Source: Plantibacter elymi (nom. nud.) (lineage in GTDB: Bacteria; Actinomycetota; Actinomycetes; Actinomycetales; Microbacteriaceae). From it: DNA of 64,000 nucleotides. Positions within the stretch are counted from its first letter, which is position 1. Every line of letters begins with the position of its first letter. The notes beneath the pieces were generated by a model. It worked only from the letters and a program-made list of their open reading frames with translations. It ran no database searches and had not been told where the DNA came from. Below, one piece after another: positions 43,639-53,005 of the stretch. The position numbers and the translations under genes were made by a program. Where the stretch lies: positions 744,001 to 808,000 of the forward strand of contig NZ_FXWJ01000001.1 in the NCBI RefSeq assembly GCF_900177795.1. The letters run 5' to 3'.

Positions 43639-46533
43639 TTGGCTGAACTGCTGTATCGCCTCGGACGCTTCTCCGCGCGCCGCGCGTGGGCCGTCCTCAT
43701 CTCCTGGATCGTGATCCTCGGCATCTCGGTCGGCGCGTTCCTCGCCTTCGGCGGCACCCTCTCGAGCGCCGTCACCATCCCGGGCACACCGACCGCGAAG
43801 GTCACCGACCAGCTCGAGGAGTCCTTCCCGAGCGCCTCCGGAGGCACCGGGGCGATGGTGTTCCACACCAAGGACGGCGACGCCTTCACCGACAGCCAGA
43901 AGAGCGCGATCGGCGAGCTGCTCGACGAGACGGCCGACCTGAAGGGCGTCGACTCCACGGTCAACCCCTTCGAGACGCAGGAGACCATCGCCGACCAGGC
44001 GAAGCAGATCTCCGACGGCAAGACGCAGATCGACGACGGCCGCACCCAGCTGACCGACGGCCAGACGCAGCTCGACGCCGGACAGCAGCAGCTGACCGAC
44101 GCACAGACCCAGCTGAGCGCCGCGCTCGCCCAGGCGCAGCAGGCCGCCGGCGGCACGCTCCCGGCCGCCGCACAGGCCCAGTTCGACGCGCAGCAGACCG
44201 CGATCACACAGCAGCAGACGGCGCTCGACGCCCAGCAGGCCACCATCACCGAGAACCTCGCGAAGCTCGACGAGCAGAGCACGAAGCTCGAGCTCTCCTC
44301 CCAGCTCCTCGACCTCTCCTCGGGCATCCGCACCGTCTCGACCGACGACACCACCGCGGTCGCGAACGTCGTCTTCGACAAGCGTCAGCAGGAGGTCACG
44401 CCGGAGACCAAGCAGTCGGTCATCGACCAGGTGAAGAAGGACGTCCCGTCGGGCGTCGAGGTCGAGTTCTCGAACGAGCTCGCGCAGAGCCTGCCGCAGC
44501 TGTTCGGCGTGGGTGAGGCGATCGGCCTCATCATCGCGGCGATCACGTTGCTCGTCATGCTCGGCACGGTCATCGCCGCATCGCTCCCGCTCGTCTCCGC
44601 GATCGTCGGCGTCGGTGTCGGCGTCACCGCGTCGCTCTCGCTCTCGGGCGTCGTCGACATGCTCTCGATCACGCCGGTGCTCGGCGTCATGCTCGGGCTC
44701 GCGGTCGGCATCGACTACTCGCTGTTCATCCTCAACCGGCACCGCAAGCAGCTGCTCGCGGGCGTCGAACTGCACGAGTCCATCGGCCTCGCGAACGGCA
44801 CCTCGGGCAACGCGGTCGTCTTCGCCGGATCGACCGTCCTCGTCGCCCTGCTGGCGCTCAACGTCACGGGGATCCCGTTCCTCGGCCTGATGGGCACCGT
44901 CGGCGCGATCTGCGTCGCCGTCGCGATCCTGCTCGCGGTCACCCTCACGCCCGCCCTGCTGTCGCTGCTCGGCCTCCGCATCCTCAGCCGGAAGGCACGC
45001 GGCACCATCGGCACGCCGCGCCCGGACGCCGTCCCGACCAAGCCCATGGGCACCCTGCGCGCCGTCGGCACGCTCGTCGCCGGACTCGTCGTGCTCGGCG
45101 TCGTCGCGATCCCTGCGCTCGACATGCGCCTCGGTCTGCCGGACGGCAGCTCGGAGGCCGTCGACTCGACGCAGTACCAGTCCTACACGCTCATCGAGGA
45201 CAAGTTCGGTGCCGGCGTCAACGGTCCGCTGCTCGTCGTCGCCACGCTGCCCGACGCCGCCACCGACGAGGAGGTCCTCAAGGAGCAGGTGCGGATCGGC
45301 CAGGAGATCGCCGACCAGGACGACGTGAAGGCCGTTGCGCCTGTGGGTGCCTCGGACGACAACTCCGTGCTCGCCTTCCAGGTGATCCCGAAGGAGGGGC
45401 CGAACGCCGTCTCCACCGAGCAGCTCGTCCGCGACCTGCGTGACCTCTCGCCGCTGTCGGGTGACGTCGAGCTCGGCGTGGCCGGTAGCGCGAGCGGCAA
45501 CATCGACGTCTCGAAGCAGCTGTCCGACGCCCTCCCGCTCTACCTGGCGCTCGTGGTCGGTCTGTCGCTGATCATCATGATCCTCGTGTTCCGCTCGATC
45601 CTCGTGCCGCTCACGGCGACGCTCGGCTTCATGCTGTCGCTCGCGGCGACCTTCGGTGGCATCACGGCGATCTTCCAGTGGGGCTGGCTCGGCCCGGTGT
45701 TCGGTGTCCACGACCCGGGGCCCATCCTGAGCTTCCTGCCGACGATCCTCATCGGCATCCTCTTCGGGCTCGCGATGGACTACCAGCTGTTCCTCGTGTC
45801 CGGCATGCGCGAGGCGTTCGCCCATGGTGCCCCGGCGCGCCTGGCGGTCCAGCGTGGCCTGCACGCCGGCCGGACGGTCGTCGTGGCGGCGGCGATCATC
45901 ATGATCTCCGTCTTCGGCGGGTTCATCTTCTCCCACTCGGCGATGATCCGGTCCATCGGCTTCGGTCTGGCGTTCGGCGTGCTCGTCGACGCGTTCGTCG
46001 TCCGCATGCTCCTCATCCCGGCGGTCATGCACCTGCTCGGGAAGAGCGCCTGGTGGATCCCGAAGTGGCTCGACCGCATCCTGCCGAACGTCGACGTCGA
46101 GGGTGCCGCTCTCGAGCGCAGCCACCCGGCGCATCAGGTCGAGGCCGGTGACACGGGTTCGGTCGCGACCGCCCCGTCGGGCAGCGAATCGCGGAACGCG
46201 ATCGACGGCGCGGAGACGGCGGCCCTGGGTGCCGGCGCGACCGCGGGCACGGCCGCGCACGTGGCCGCACCGTCGACTGAGCTGACCCGTCGGGAGGCGG
46301 CGGCCGCCGCCGAGCGGACGCACCCGGCGCACGTGCTCACGACCGACCCCGACCCTGCCGACCAGCAGGTCTCCCGGGTGGAGCCCGGGCTCGACGTCAT
46401 CGTGCACCCGGCGACCGCCGGTGTGCAGCGCGTGGCCGTCGGTGCCTACGTCATCGCGGTCGACGCCGACAACGGCACCGCGGTCGTCGAGCCGCCCGTC
46501 GGCGGCGTCGTGGTCGTCCGCGCGCCGAGGTAG
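43639..46533 (+). CDS. MMPL/RND family transporter with coiled-coil domain
   Basis: 964 residues from TTG 43639. TM1 (RRAWAVLISWIVILGISVGAF) is followed by an external domain with a long coiled coil of heptad-like DG-x-TQL and Q-x-QL repeats (about 125-215). Then come the first membrane bundle, with GLAVGIDYSLFILNRHRKQL, a second external domain and a second bundle with ILFGLAMDYQLFLVSGMREA. The GxxxDY motifs relay protons. A hydrophilic cytoplasmic tail of about 150 residues ends the chain. It probably exports lipids or lipophilic compounds under TetR control. Confidence 0.93.
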   Translation: MAELLYRLGRFSARRAWAVLISWIVILGISVGAFLAFGGTLSSAVTIPGTPTAKVTDQLEESFPSASGGTGAMVFHTKDGDAFTDSQKSAIGELLDETADLKGVDSTVNPFETQETIADQAKQISDGKTQIDDGRTQLTDGQTQLDAGQQQLTDAQTQLSAALAQAQQAAGGTLPAAAQAQFDAQQTAITQQQTALDAQQATITENLAKLDEQSTKLELSSQLLDLSSGIRTVSTDDTTAVANVVFDKRQQEVTPETKQSVIDQVKKDVPSGVEVEFSNELAQSLPQLFGVGEAIGLIIAAITLLVMLGTVIAASLPLVSAIVGVGVGVTASLSLSGVVDMLSITPVLGVMLGLAVGIDYSLFILNRHRKQLLAGVELHESIGLANGTSGNAVVFAGSTVLVALLALNVTGIPFLGLMGTVGAICVAVAILLAVTLTPALLSLLGLRILSRKARGTIGTPRPDAVPTKPMGTLRAVGTLVAGLVVLGVVAIPALDMRLGLPDGSSEAVDSTQYQSYTLIEDKFGAGVNGPLLVVATLPDAATDEEVLKEQVRIGQEIADQDDVKAVAPVGASDDNSVLAFQVIPKEGPNAVSTEQLVRDLRDLSPLSGDVELGVAGSASGNIDVSKQLSDALPLYLALVVGLSLIIMILVFRSILVPLTATLGFMLSLAATFGGITAIFQWGWLGPVFGVHDPGPILSFLPTILIGILFGLAMDYQLFLVSGMREAFAHGAPARLAVQRGLHAGRTVVVAAAIIMISVFGGFIFSHSAMIRSIGFGLAFGVLVDAFVVRMLLIPAVMHLLGKSAWWIPKWLDRILPNVDVEGAALERSHPAHQVEAGDTGSVATAPSGSESRNAIDGAETAALGAGATAGTAAHVAAPSTELTRREAAAAAERTHPAHVLTTDPDPADQQVSRVEPGLDVIVHPATAGVQRVAVGAYVIAVDADNGTAVVEPPVGGVVVVRAPR

Positions 46534-46560
46534 CGCGGCGCTCGGTCCCCGGGTGGGCTG

Positions 46561-46628
46561 CACTGAGCCTGTCGAAGTTTCGAAGGGCGGGGTGGTCCGG
46601 GTTGCATTTCGACAGGCTCAATGACCGG
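46561..46628. repeat. Dispersed palindrome between convergent genes
   Basis: CACTGAGCCTGTCGAAGTTT (from 46561) and the inverted arm ATTTCGACAGGCTCAATGAC (46606-46625) can pair over about 14 bases. It separates the 3' ends of the MMPL and pdxH genes. Confidence 0.8.
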
Positions 46629-46659
46629 GGTGGGGCGGCGGCCGGTGGTCGCCTCTCCG

Positions 46660-47307
46660 CTACGGCTGCAGGCGGTCCACGATCCAGCCGCCGTCGGCCG
46701 CGAGGTAGCGGAGGCGCCGGTGCATGCGGTCGCGACTGGCGTGCCAGAACTCGACCATGTCGGGGACGAGCCGGAACCCGACCCACGTGGCAGGCCGGGG
46801 CACGTCGTCGCCCTCGCGCTCGAGCAACGCGTTCGCCTGCGCGATGAGGGCGTCGAGGGTCTCCTCCGGGCCGTCGCGGAACGGCGTCGACTGGTGGGCG
46901 ACCGCCGTCGCCGCTCGTGACTTCGGTGAGCGATCGGCGAACAGCGCGTCGGACTCCTCGTCGCTCAGCTGCTCGACGCGGCCCTCGAAGCGGAGCTGCT
47001 GCATCGTCTCGCGCCAGTACACCTGGAGAGCGGCGCTCGGGTTCTCGGCGAGCTGCCCGCCCTTCCGGCTCTCGGTCGATGAGCCGAAGATCAGGCCGCG
47101 ATCGTCGAGCGTCTTCACATCGACGGTCCGCGCGCTGACGACACCGACCGAGGTGGCGGTCGCGAGCGTCATCGACCGGGGTTCGCTGACGTCCCGCTCG
47201 ATCGCTGCGGCGAGCCACTGCTGAGCGAGCAGCATGGGTTCGGCGGGCGGGGTGTCGAACTCGGGCAGCTGCAGGGTGTCGTCTCCGGAGAGGGGTTCGG
47301 CGCTCAT
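46660..47307 (-). CDS. pdxH: Pyridoxamine 5'-phosphate oxidase
   Basis: 215 residues, the usual PdxH length. FMN-binding and active-site segments: SARTVDVKTLDDRGLIFGSS, ENPSAALQVYWRETMQQLRFEGRVE, and the C-terminal PATWVGFRLVPDMVEFWHASRDRMHRRLRY, which carries the conserved EFW and R-x-H-R signature. It oxidises pyridoxine or pyridoxamine 5'-phosphate to pyridoxal phosphate. ATG 47307. It appears monocistronic. Confidence 0.93.
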   Translation of the reverse strand: MSAEPLSGDDTLQLPEFDTPPAEPMLLAQQWLAAAIERDVSEPRSMTLATATSVGVVSARTVDVKTLDDRGLIFGSSTESRKGGQLAENPSAALQVYWRETMQQLRFEGRVEQLSDEESDALFADRSPKSRAATAVAHQSTPFRDGPEETLDALIAQANALLEREGDDVPRPATWVGFRLVPDMVEFWHASRDRMHRRLRYLAADGGWIVDRLQP

Positions 47308-47464
47308 GTCGCGAGCCTACCCGCGTTGTCCTCGGTGCCGACGGCTGGGGCGCCGGCACAGTCTCCACGGGAACCGTGGTGTCCGGGCACATGGTGCATG
47401 GTCAGGCCGCGGGCTAGCCTCGGAACGCCTGCCAGGGAACACGTTCGAGGAGAGTGAGCACCGC

Positions 47465-48310
47465 ATGCCGTACACCGACACCGACGACGTCTCGATCTAC
47501 TACGAGGTGGAGGGCGACCCCGCCGACCCGGTGATCGTGCTCATCGCGGGCGGCGGTGCGCAGCTGCTCACCTGGCGTGACCCGTTCCGGGCGATGCTCG
47601 TGGACGAGGGTTTCCGCGTCGTGCGGTTCGACAACCGCGACGTCGGCTTCTCGCAGCGGTTCGGTGGTGAGACCGACCTCGACGGTGGGTACTCGCTCGG
47701 CGACATGGGTGACGACGTCCTGCGGGTGCTCGACCACCTCGGGGTCGAGCAGGCGCACCTCGTCGGGCACTCGATGGGCGGCATGATGGCGCAGATGGTC
47801 GCGCTCGACCACCCGGAGCGCGTGCTGAGTCTCGGCCTGCTGTCCACGATCCCCGGCCAGGACCCTCGCTACATCCTGCACGGCGAGCGGCCCGAGCTGC
47901 TCGTCGAGCCGGTGCGATACACCCGGGAGGAGTCCGTCGCCGCGATGGCGGAGCTCGCCGCGCCCGTCCCCGGCGCCCGCTACCAGCCGGACACCGAGTG
48001 GGAGGTGTGGGCGACCGGCGAGGCCTACGACCGCGGGTACGCGCCGGAAGGGTTCAGTCGGCAGTGGGCGGCGCTGCTGCGTGCGCCCGAGCGACTCGAG
48101 CGGCTGCGCGACGTGACCGTGCCGACCCTCGTGCTCCACGGTCGTGAGGACGACGTCCTGCACTGGTCGTCCGCCGTGGACATCGCCCAGGTGATGCCGG
48201 CGGCCGAGCTCCACGTGCTCCCGGGCATGGGGCACCTCATCCCCGCCGAGCTCTGGCCGACGCTCGCCGCCGGCATCGTCCGGGTGGCGAGGAGCTCGTC
48301 CGGTCATTGA
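47465..48310 (+). CDS. Alpha/beta hydrolase
   Basis: 281 residues from ATG 47465. Classic fold: oxyanion region LIAGGGAQLLTW, nucleophile Ser in LVGHSMGGMMAQM (about 103), acidic residue in LVLHGREDDVLHW (about 227) and His in LPGMGHLIPAELW (about 260). RFDNRDVGFSQRF is common in the esterase/epoxide-hydrolase-like group (aclacinomycin methylesterase-like). No signal peptide is seen. The substrate is unknown. The last codons run into the repeat cluster. Confidence 0.88.
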   Translation: MPYTDTDDVSIYYEVEGDPADPVIVLIAGGGAQLLTWRDPFRAMLVDEGFRVVRFDNRDVGFSQRFGGETDLDGGYSLGDMGDDVLRVLDHLGVEQAHLVGHSMGGMMAQMVALDHPERVLSLGLLSTIPGQDPRYILHGERPELLVEPVRYTREESVAAMAELAAPVPGARYQPDTEWEVWATGEAYDRGYAPEGFSRQWAALLRAPERLERLRDVTVPTLVLHGREDDVLHWSSAVDIAQVMPAAELHVLPGMGHLIPAELWPTLAAGIVRVARSSSGH

Positions 48311-48616
48311 GCCTGTCGAAATGCGGCTCGGAGGACGTGTCGCCGACGGGAAGGCGCCGCGTGGGCCCTTCGACAGGCTCAGGGACCGGGAAGACCTGTG
48401 CCCGGTCATTGAGCCTGTCGAAATGCGGCACGGAGGACGTGTAGCCGACGGGAAGGCGCCGCGTGGGCCCTTCGACAGGCTCAGGGACCGGGAAGACCTG
48501 TGCCCGGTCATTGAGCTTGTCGAAATGCAGCGAAGAGGACGTGTCGCCGACGGGAGGGCTATGCGTGGGCCCTTCGACACGCGGTTCCTGAGCCTGTCGA
48601 GGGGCAGGGACCGGGG
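48301..48616. repeat. 102-bp tandem repeat array with palindrome arms
   Basis: Three units begin with CGGTCATTGAGC at 48301, 48403 and 48505; each contains CTGTCGAAATG and, 50-60 bases on, the inverted arm CCCTTCGACAGGCTCAGGGA. Together they fill the gap between the convergent hydrolase and PucR genes and extend into the last codons of the hydrolase gene. The copies are almost identical, so they are recent. No coding function is seen. Confidence 0.88.
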
Positions 48617-48617
48617 C

Positions 48618-50117
48618 CTACGGCATGCCGATGAGCCGCACCCGGCAGGCGAGTTCCGCGGCGAAGCGGACGTCCGGGTCGGCGAGGTCGAGTTCGAGCG
48701 ACTGCTCGATGCGCCGGATCCGGTAGTTCACCGCGTTCGGATGCAGGTTCAGCTCGGCCCCGGCACGCGCCAGCGAGTTCCGATGGCTGAGGTAGGAGAG
48801 GAGCGTCCGCACCGAGATCGTGGCCCGCTCCGGCCCGAGGGCGTCGAGCGGCGAGAGGATGTCGTCGAGCAGTGTCCGGCTGAGCGGTGAGGCGTAGAAG
48901 TCGAGGAGGACCCGGCGGAGCCCGGTGACGTCCGTCGCCTCCATGGTGCCGAAGCGACCACCCGCGATGGCGGCCTCCGCCGCGACCCGCGCCTCGGTCG
49001 CCGACTGCCGGAGCCCCGCCGCCCCGCTCTGCGGCGTCCCGAGCCCGACGGTGAACGTCCACTCCGGCCCCGCGATCGTCGAGGCGTGCGCGACGATCCG
49101 CTCCATCACGTCGCGCAGTCGCCGCTGGTGGTCGGGTGCGCCGAGCTCCTCCGAGGAGATGACCACGATCTCGTCGCGTCGCATCGCGAGGTGCCACTGC
49201 TCCTCGCGCTGGTCGACGAGTTGCAGCGCGAAGAGCTCGACGGAGGGCGCGAGGACCGTGGGTGCCCGGCGGTCGGGATCGCTCGCGTGCTTCGGCGTCA
49301 GCCACGCCACCGCGTGCGACAGCTGCAGCGGCAGGCCGGCCCGGACCGCGTCCATCGCGAAGCCGTCGATGCGGGACGATTCGGCGAAGATCAGCTCGAT
49401 GATGAGCTCCGCCCGCGAGCGGACCGAACCGAACCGTCCGTGCAGTTCCCGCTGCAAAGCGCGCGAGAGGACGGAGGCGATGACCGGGAGGGCGATCGCC
49501 GCGGCCGGGTCGTCGCGCTCGGCGTGGACGCGCCCGATCGGGATCTCACCGATGCACACCGCGTCCGGTTCGAGCCAGCTCGCGCTCGCATCCTCGACGA
49601 GCGTGACCGGCACCCCCAGGGTCGTGCTGGCGACCTCGAGGATCGCCTCCCGTACGCCGACACCCGACGCCTGCTCCGCTTCGGCCGCGGACGCGCTGAT
49701 CACCCGTTGGATCGCGAACTCGGCGCGTGACATCGCCTCCTCGGCCCCGCCGCGGATCGTGCGGTCCATGAGCACGGCGAGGTCGGAGGCGATGCCCTCG
49801 CTCATGATCACCGGCAGACCAGCGCGGTCCGCGAGGGCCCGCGAGGTCTCGGCGACGGGGAACGCACCGACGAACACGAGCGCCGCGCAGCCCGCGGCGA
49901 TGGCCCGGCGGATGGCGATGTCGACCTGGTACGGCCTCGGGACGGCGCCGTCGGGGGTCGTCACGATGGCGATGGACTGCTCGGTCGCGTCGTTCAGCTC
50001 GTCGAGCGCGAGGATCTCGACGCCGGTGACCGGGACGCCAGCGGGGGCACCGGCGACGCAGCGTGCGCCGAGATGCTCGGCTTGGAGGATGACGTCGGCG
50101 ACGGTTACTTGGGCCAT
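48618..50117 (-). CDS. PucR family regulator
   Basis: 499 residues from ATG 50117. The N-terminal PucR domain (residues 1-125) contains ALDELNDATEQSIAIVTTPDG. A middle GAF/GGDEF-like region (about 130-350) follows, then the C-terminal PucR helix-turn-helix: TLLSYLSHRNSLARAGAELNLHPNAVNYRIRRIEQ. PucR-type proteins sense purine-catabolite-like or other nitrogen compounds and often control neighbouring catabolic genes. It is divergent from the DUF917 operon with overlapping inverted repeats in the gap. Confidence 0.9.
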   Translation of the reverse strand: MAQVTVADVILQAEHLGARCVAGAPAGVPVTGVEILALDELNDATEQSIAIVTTPDGAVPRPYQVDIAIRRAIAAGCAALVFVGAFPVAETSRALADRAGLPVIMSEGIASDLAVLMDRTIRGGAEEAMSRAEFAIQRVISASAAEAEQASGVGVREAILEVASTTLGVPVTLVEDASASWLEPDAVCIGEIPIGRVHAERDDPAAAIALPVIASVLSRALQRELHGRFGSVRSRAELIIELIFAESSRIDGFAMDAVRAGLPLQLSHAVAWLTPKHASDPDRRAPTVLAPSVELFALQLVDQREEQWHLAMRRDEIVVISSEELGAPDHQRRLRDVMERIVAHASTIAGPEWTFTVGLGTPQSGAAGLRQSATEARVAAEAAIAGGRFGTMEATDVTGLRRVLLDFYASPLSRTLLDDILSPLDALGPERATISVRTLLSYLSHRNSLARAGAELNLHPNAVNYRIRRIEQSLELDLADPDVRFAAELACRVRLIGMP

Positions 50118-50144
50118 GAGCACATTCTGCCCCGATTGTGTGGG

Positions 50145-50169
50145 CCACGGGAACATTGTCGTGGTTCCC
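50145..50169. promoter_or_regulatory. Nested inverted repeats between pucR and DUF917 genes
   Basis: CCACG (50145-50149) pairs with CGTGG (50160-50164), and GGGAAC (50149-50154) with GTTCCC (50164-50169), in the 73-base divergent gap. They are possible PucR operator halves; weak evidence. Confidence 0.35.
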
Positions 50170-50190
50170 CGCCCTGCCTACGCTCGGTAC

Positions 50191-51327
50191 ATGTCAACGA
50201 ACCACCCCGCTGCACGCTCCGCAGCATCGGCCACGCCGATCACCAGCATCACCCTGGCCGACGTGCCGGCGCTCGCCGCAGGATGCGCCATCTTCGGTAC
50301 CGGTGGCGGCGGCGCGGTGCAGACCCCGCAGCTCGGCGTCGAGATCGCCCTGGAGCAGTTCGGTCCGGTCCCCGTCAAACAGGTCGCCGACCTCGACGCG
50401 GACGACGTGGTCGTCGCCATGTCCGGCATCGGAGCGCCCTCGGTGGGCTTCGAGATGCTCGGCGCGAGCGGCCAGGCAGAGATCATCGTCGAGGAGATCG
50501 AGCGCCTCACCGGCAAGCGCATCACCACGATCATGGCGACGGAGATCGGCGGCAGCAACGGCGTCGGCCCCGTCGGCTGGGCCGCGAGCCTCGGTCTCAG
50601 CATCCTCGACGCCGACGGCATGGGACGCGCCTTCCCGGAAGCGCCGATGACCGCGATGAACGTCGCGAACCTCCCGCCCGGGTACGCGGTCCTGAGCGAT
50701 GTGATCGGCAACGTCTCGATCCTGCGACCCGTCAGCCTCGCCTGGCTCGAGCGCCACGCCCGCGCCCTCACCGTGGCCAGCGGCGCGATCTCGATCGGCG
50801 CCAACTACGTCATGGACCGCGACACCGTCCGCGGCGCGGTCATCGAGGGCAGCGTCAGCCGCGCCGTGCAGGTCGGGCGCCGGCTCCTCACCGCCACCGA
50901 CCCCGTCGGCGCGCTCACGGACGAACTCGGCGCGTCCCTGATCACGGGCGGCAAGGTCGTCGACATCGAGCGGCGCACCGAGGGCGGGTTCACCCGCGGT
51001 TCCGTCACCGTCGAGGGGATCGGCGAGCACCGCGGTCGCCTCACCCGCGTGGAGATCCAGAACGAGAACCTCGTCGTCATGGAGGACGGAGCGGTCATCG
51101 TCAGCGTCCCCGACCTCGTCACGATCGTCGACTCCGAGACGGGCGACGCGATCTCCACCGAGATGCTGCGCTTCGGGCAGCGGGTGAGCGTCCTCGCCTG
51201 GGCGTGCGATCCACTGTGGCGCACCGCGCGCGGCCTCGAACTCGCCGGCCCGCGCGCGTTCGGCTACGACCTCGACTACGAGCCCTTCGGCGTGAGCGCC
51301 GACGAGACCATTGGAGCGACCCGATGA
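50191..51327 (+). CDS. DUF917 domain protein
   Basis: 378 residues from ATG 50191. Clear family features: CAIFGTGGGGAVQTP near the N-terminus, MATEIGGSNGVGPVGWAASLGLSILDADGMGRAFPE, and DYEPFG near the C-terminus. DUF917 proteins usually occur fused or next to hydantoinase/oxoprolinase-type genes; some were proposed to act with them on cyclic amides. The next gene is such a protein and overlaps by four bases (ATGA), so the two are probably subunits or partners. The substrate is unknown. Confidence 0.9.
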   Translation: MSTNHPAARSAASATPITSITLADVPALAAGCAIFGTGGGGAVQTPQLGVEIALEQFGPVPVKQVADLDADDVVVAMSGIGAPSVGFEMLGASGQAEIIVEEIERLTGKRITTIMATEIGGSNGVGPVGWAASLGLSILDADGMGRAFPEAPMTAMNVANLPPGYAVLSDVIGNVSILRPVSLAWLERHARALTVASGAISIGANYVMDRDTVRGAVIEGSVSRAVQVGRRLLTATDPVGALTDELGASLITGGKVVDIERRTEGGFTRGSVTVEGIGEHRGRLTRVEIQNENLVVMEDGAVIVSVPDLVTIVDSETGDAISTEMLRFGQRVSVLAWACDPLWRTARGLELAGPRAFGYDLDYEPFGVSADETIGATR

Positions 51328-52934
51328 GCGCCGGCACCACGACCAGCACAGTCACCGACACCTCGGGCGAACTCGCGATCGGCATCGACGTCGGCGGGAC
51401 CAACACCGACGCCGTCGCGCTCTCGGGCACGGGCGAGGTCGTCTCGTGGACGAAGCAGCCCACCACCCGCGACGTCACCGGCGGCATCCGGGCGGCGCTC
51501 GCCGAGGTCCTCGACCAGCTCGGCGACGACCGAAGCCTCGTCACCCGCGTCATGCTCGGCACCACCCACGCCACCAACGCGATCGTCAACCGTCGCGACC
51601 TCGGACGCGTCGTCGTCATCCGGCTGGGCTCGCCCGCAGCCACCTCGCTCCCGCCGCTCGCCGGCTGGCCGCGGGAACTGCGCGACGTCGTCCTCGCGGG
51701 GAGCATCCTCGCGGGCGGCGGCCACCTCGTCGACGGCTACCCGATCGCCCCGCTCGACCGCGACCTCATCCGCCGGGAGCTCGACGCCCTGGCCGGCACC
51801 TTCGACGCCGTCGCCGTCTGCGGCATCTTCAGCCCGTCGTTCCCCGAGCAGGAGCTCGAGGTCGAGGCGCTCGTCCAGGACCACGTCGGGGTCGACATCC
51901 CGGTGTCGCTGAGCCACGAGATCGGCGCGCTCGGGTTGTTGGAGCGCGAGAACGCGACCGTCCTGAACGCGTCGCTCTACGCCGTCGCCCGCGACGTCAC
52001 GAACGCGCTCACGACCGTCGTCGCCGAGGAACGACTCGACGCGACCACCTACTTCGCCCAGAACGACGGCACGCTCATGGCCGTCGAGTACGCGGCGCGT
52101 TACCCGGTGCTCACGATCGGTTCCGGGCCGGCGAACTCCATCCGCGGCGCCGCCTTCCTCTCCGGTGCCGACAACGCGATCATCATCGACGTCGGCGGCA
52201 CGACGAGCGACCTCGGCGTGCTCGTCGACCGGTTCCCCCGCGAGTCGACCCTGCCCCGGGAGGTCGGTGGCGTGCGGACGAACTTCCGCATGCCCGACAT
52301 CCTGAGCGTCGGCCTCGGCGGCGGCACGATCGTCGACACCGCGACCGGCATTCCGCGGCACGACTCGGTCGGTTACCGCCTCACCGAGGAGGCGCTGCTG
52401 TTCGGCGGCACCACCCCGACCCTCACCGACGCGGCCTCGCTCCAGTTCGGCATCGCCGACCGCGAGCTACCGCCCCTCGACCGCGCGACCCGCCAGGCCC
52501 TCGAGCACGCGCTCGGCGTCGCCCACGAACGCATCGAGTCCGCCGTCGAGCGCATGTCGCTCGGCCGAACCGGCCTCCCGCTCGTCGTCGTTGGCGGCGG
52601 CGGATTCCTCGTCCCGGACGCCGTCCTCGGCGCGAGCGAGGTCCTGCGCCCGGCGCGCGGCAACGTCGCCAACGCCGTGGGCGCGGCCATCGCGCTCGCC
52701 GGTGGGCGCTCCGATCAGCTCTGCGACTTCGCCGACCGCGCAGCCGCCATCGAGGAGGCAGGACGCTCCGCGATCGAGAAGGCGATCCAGGCCGGCGCAG
52801 ACCCGCGCTCGGTCGAGATCGTCGACGTGCTCGAGACCCCCGTCTCGTACGCGACCCGCCCCACCCTGAAGGTCTCCGTGAAGGCGGCGGGTCCGCTCGC
52901 CCGCATCGGAGTGCCGTTGAGACGCACGTTGTAG
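51324..52934 (+). CDS. Hydantoinase/oxoprolinase-like protein (HyuA-type)
   Basis: 536 residues. The N-terminal hydantoinase/oxoprolinase domain (IGIDVGGTNTDAVAL; GTTHATNAIVNRRDLGRV) precedes the HydA-type ATPase-like domain (FAQNDGTLMAVEYAARYPVLTIGSGPANSI; IIIDVGGTTSDLGVL; VGLGGGTIVDT). It belongs to the actin-like ATP-grasping hydantoinase A group, which opens 5-membered cyclic amides with ATP. The B subunit is not adjacent; DUF917 may take its place. It starts at the ATGA overlap with the DUF917 gene. Confidence 0.9.
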   Translation: MSAGTTTSTVTDTSGELAIGIDVGGTNTDAVALSGTGEVVSWTKQPTTRDVTGGIRAALAEVLDQLGDDRSLVTRVMLGTTHATNAIVNRRDLGRVVVIRLGSPAATSLPPLAGWPRELRDVVLAGSILAGGGHLVDGYPIAPLDRDLIRRELDALAGTFDAVAVCGIFSPSFPEQELEVEALVQDHVGVDIPVSLSHEIGALGLLERENATVLNASLYAVARDVTNALTTVVAEERLDATTYFAQNDGTLMAVEYAARYPVLTIGSGPANSIRGAAFLSGADNAIIIDVGGTTSDLGVLVDRFPRESTLPREVGGVRTNFRMPDILSVGLGGGTIVDTATGIPRHDSVGYRLTEEALLFGGTTPTLTDAASLQFGIADRELPPLDRATRQALEHALGVAHERIESAVERMSLGRTGLPLVVVGGGGFLVPDAVLGASEVLRPARGNVANAVGAAIALAGGRSDQLCDFADRAAAIEEAGRSAIEKAIQAGADPRSVEIVDVLETPVSYATRPTLKVSVKAAGPLARIGVPLRRTL

Positions 52935-53005
52935 TCCAACCCCGCTCCACCCCATCCGATCCGGCCACCCGCGCACCACGGCCACCCGAGTACGAAGGAT
53001 CCAGC

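Noticed and set aside
43558-46563. Very long open frame antisense to the MMPL gene (about 1,000 codons)
   Set aside because: Composition is Arg/Asp/His/Gly-rich without fold or motif; a shadow of biased third positions in GC-rich DNA. Similar shadows oppose the rhamnosidase, sugar-binding, kdpD and kdpB genes.
48301-48616. CRISPR array
   Set aside because: Units are 102 bases with no short repeat and unique spacer alternation, and no cas gene is in the window. The same holds for 9383-9710.
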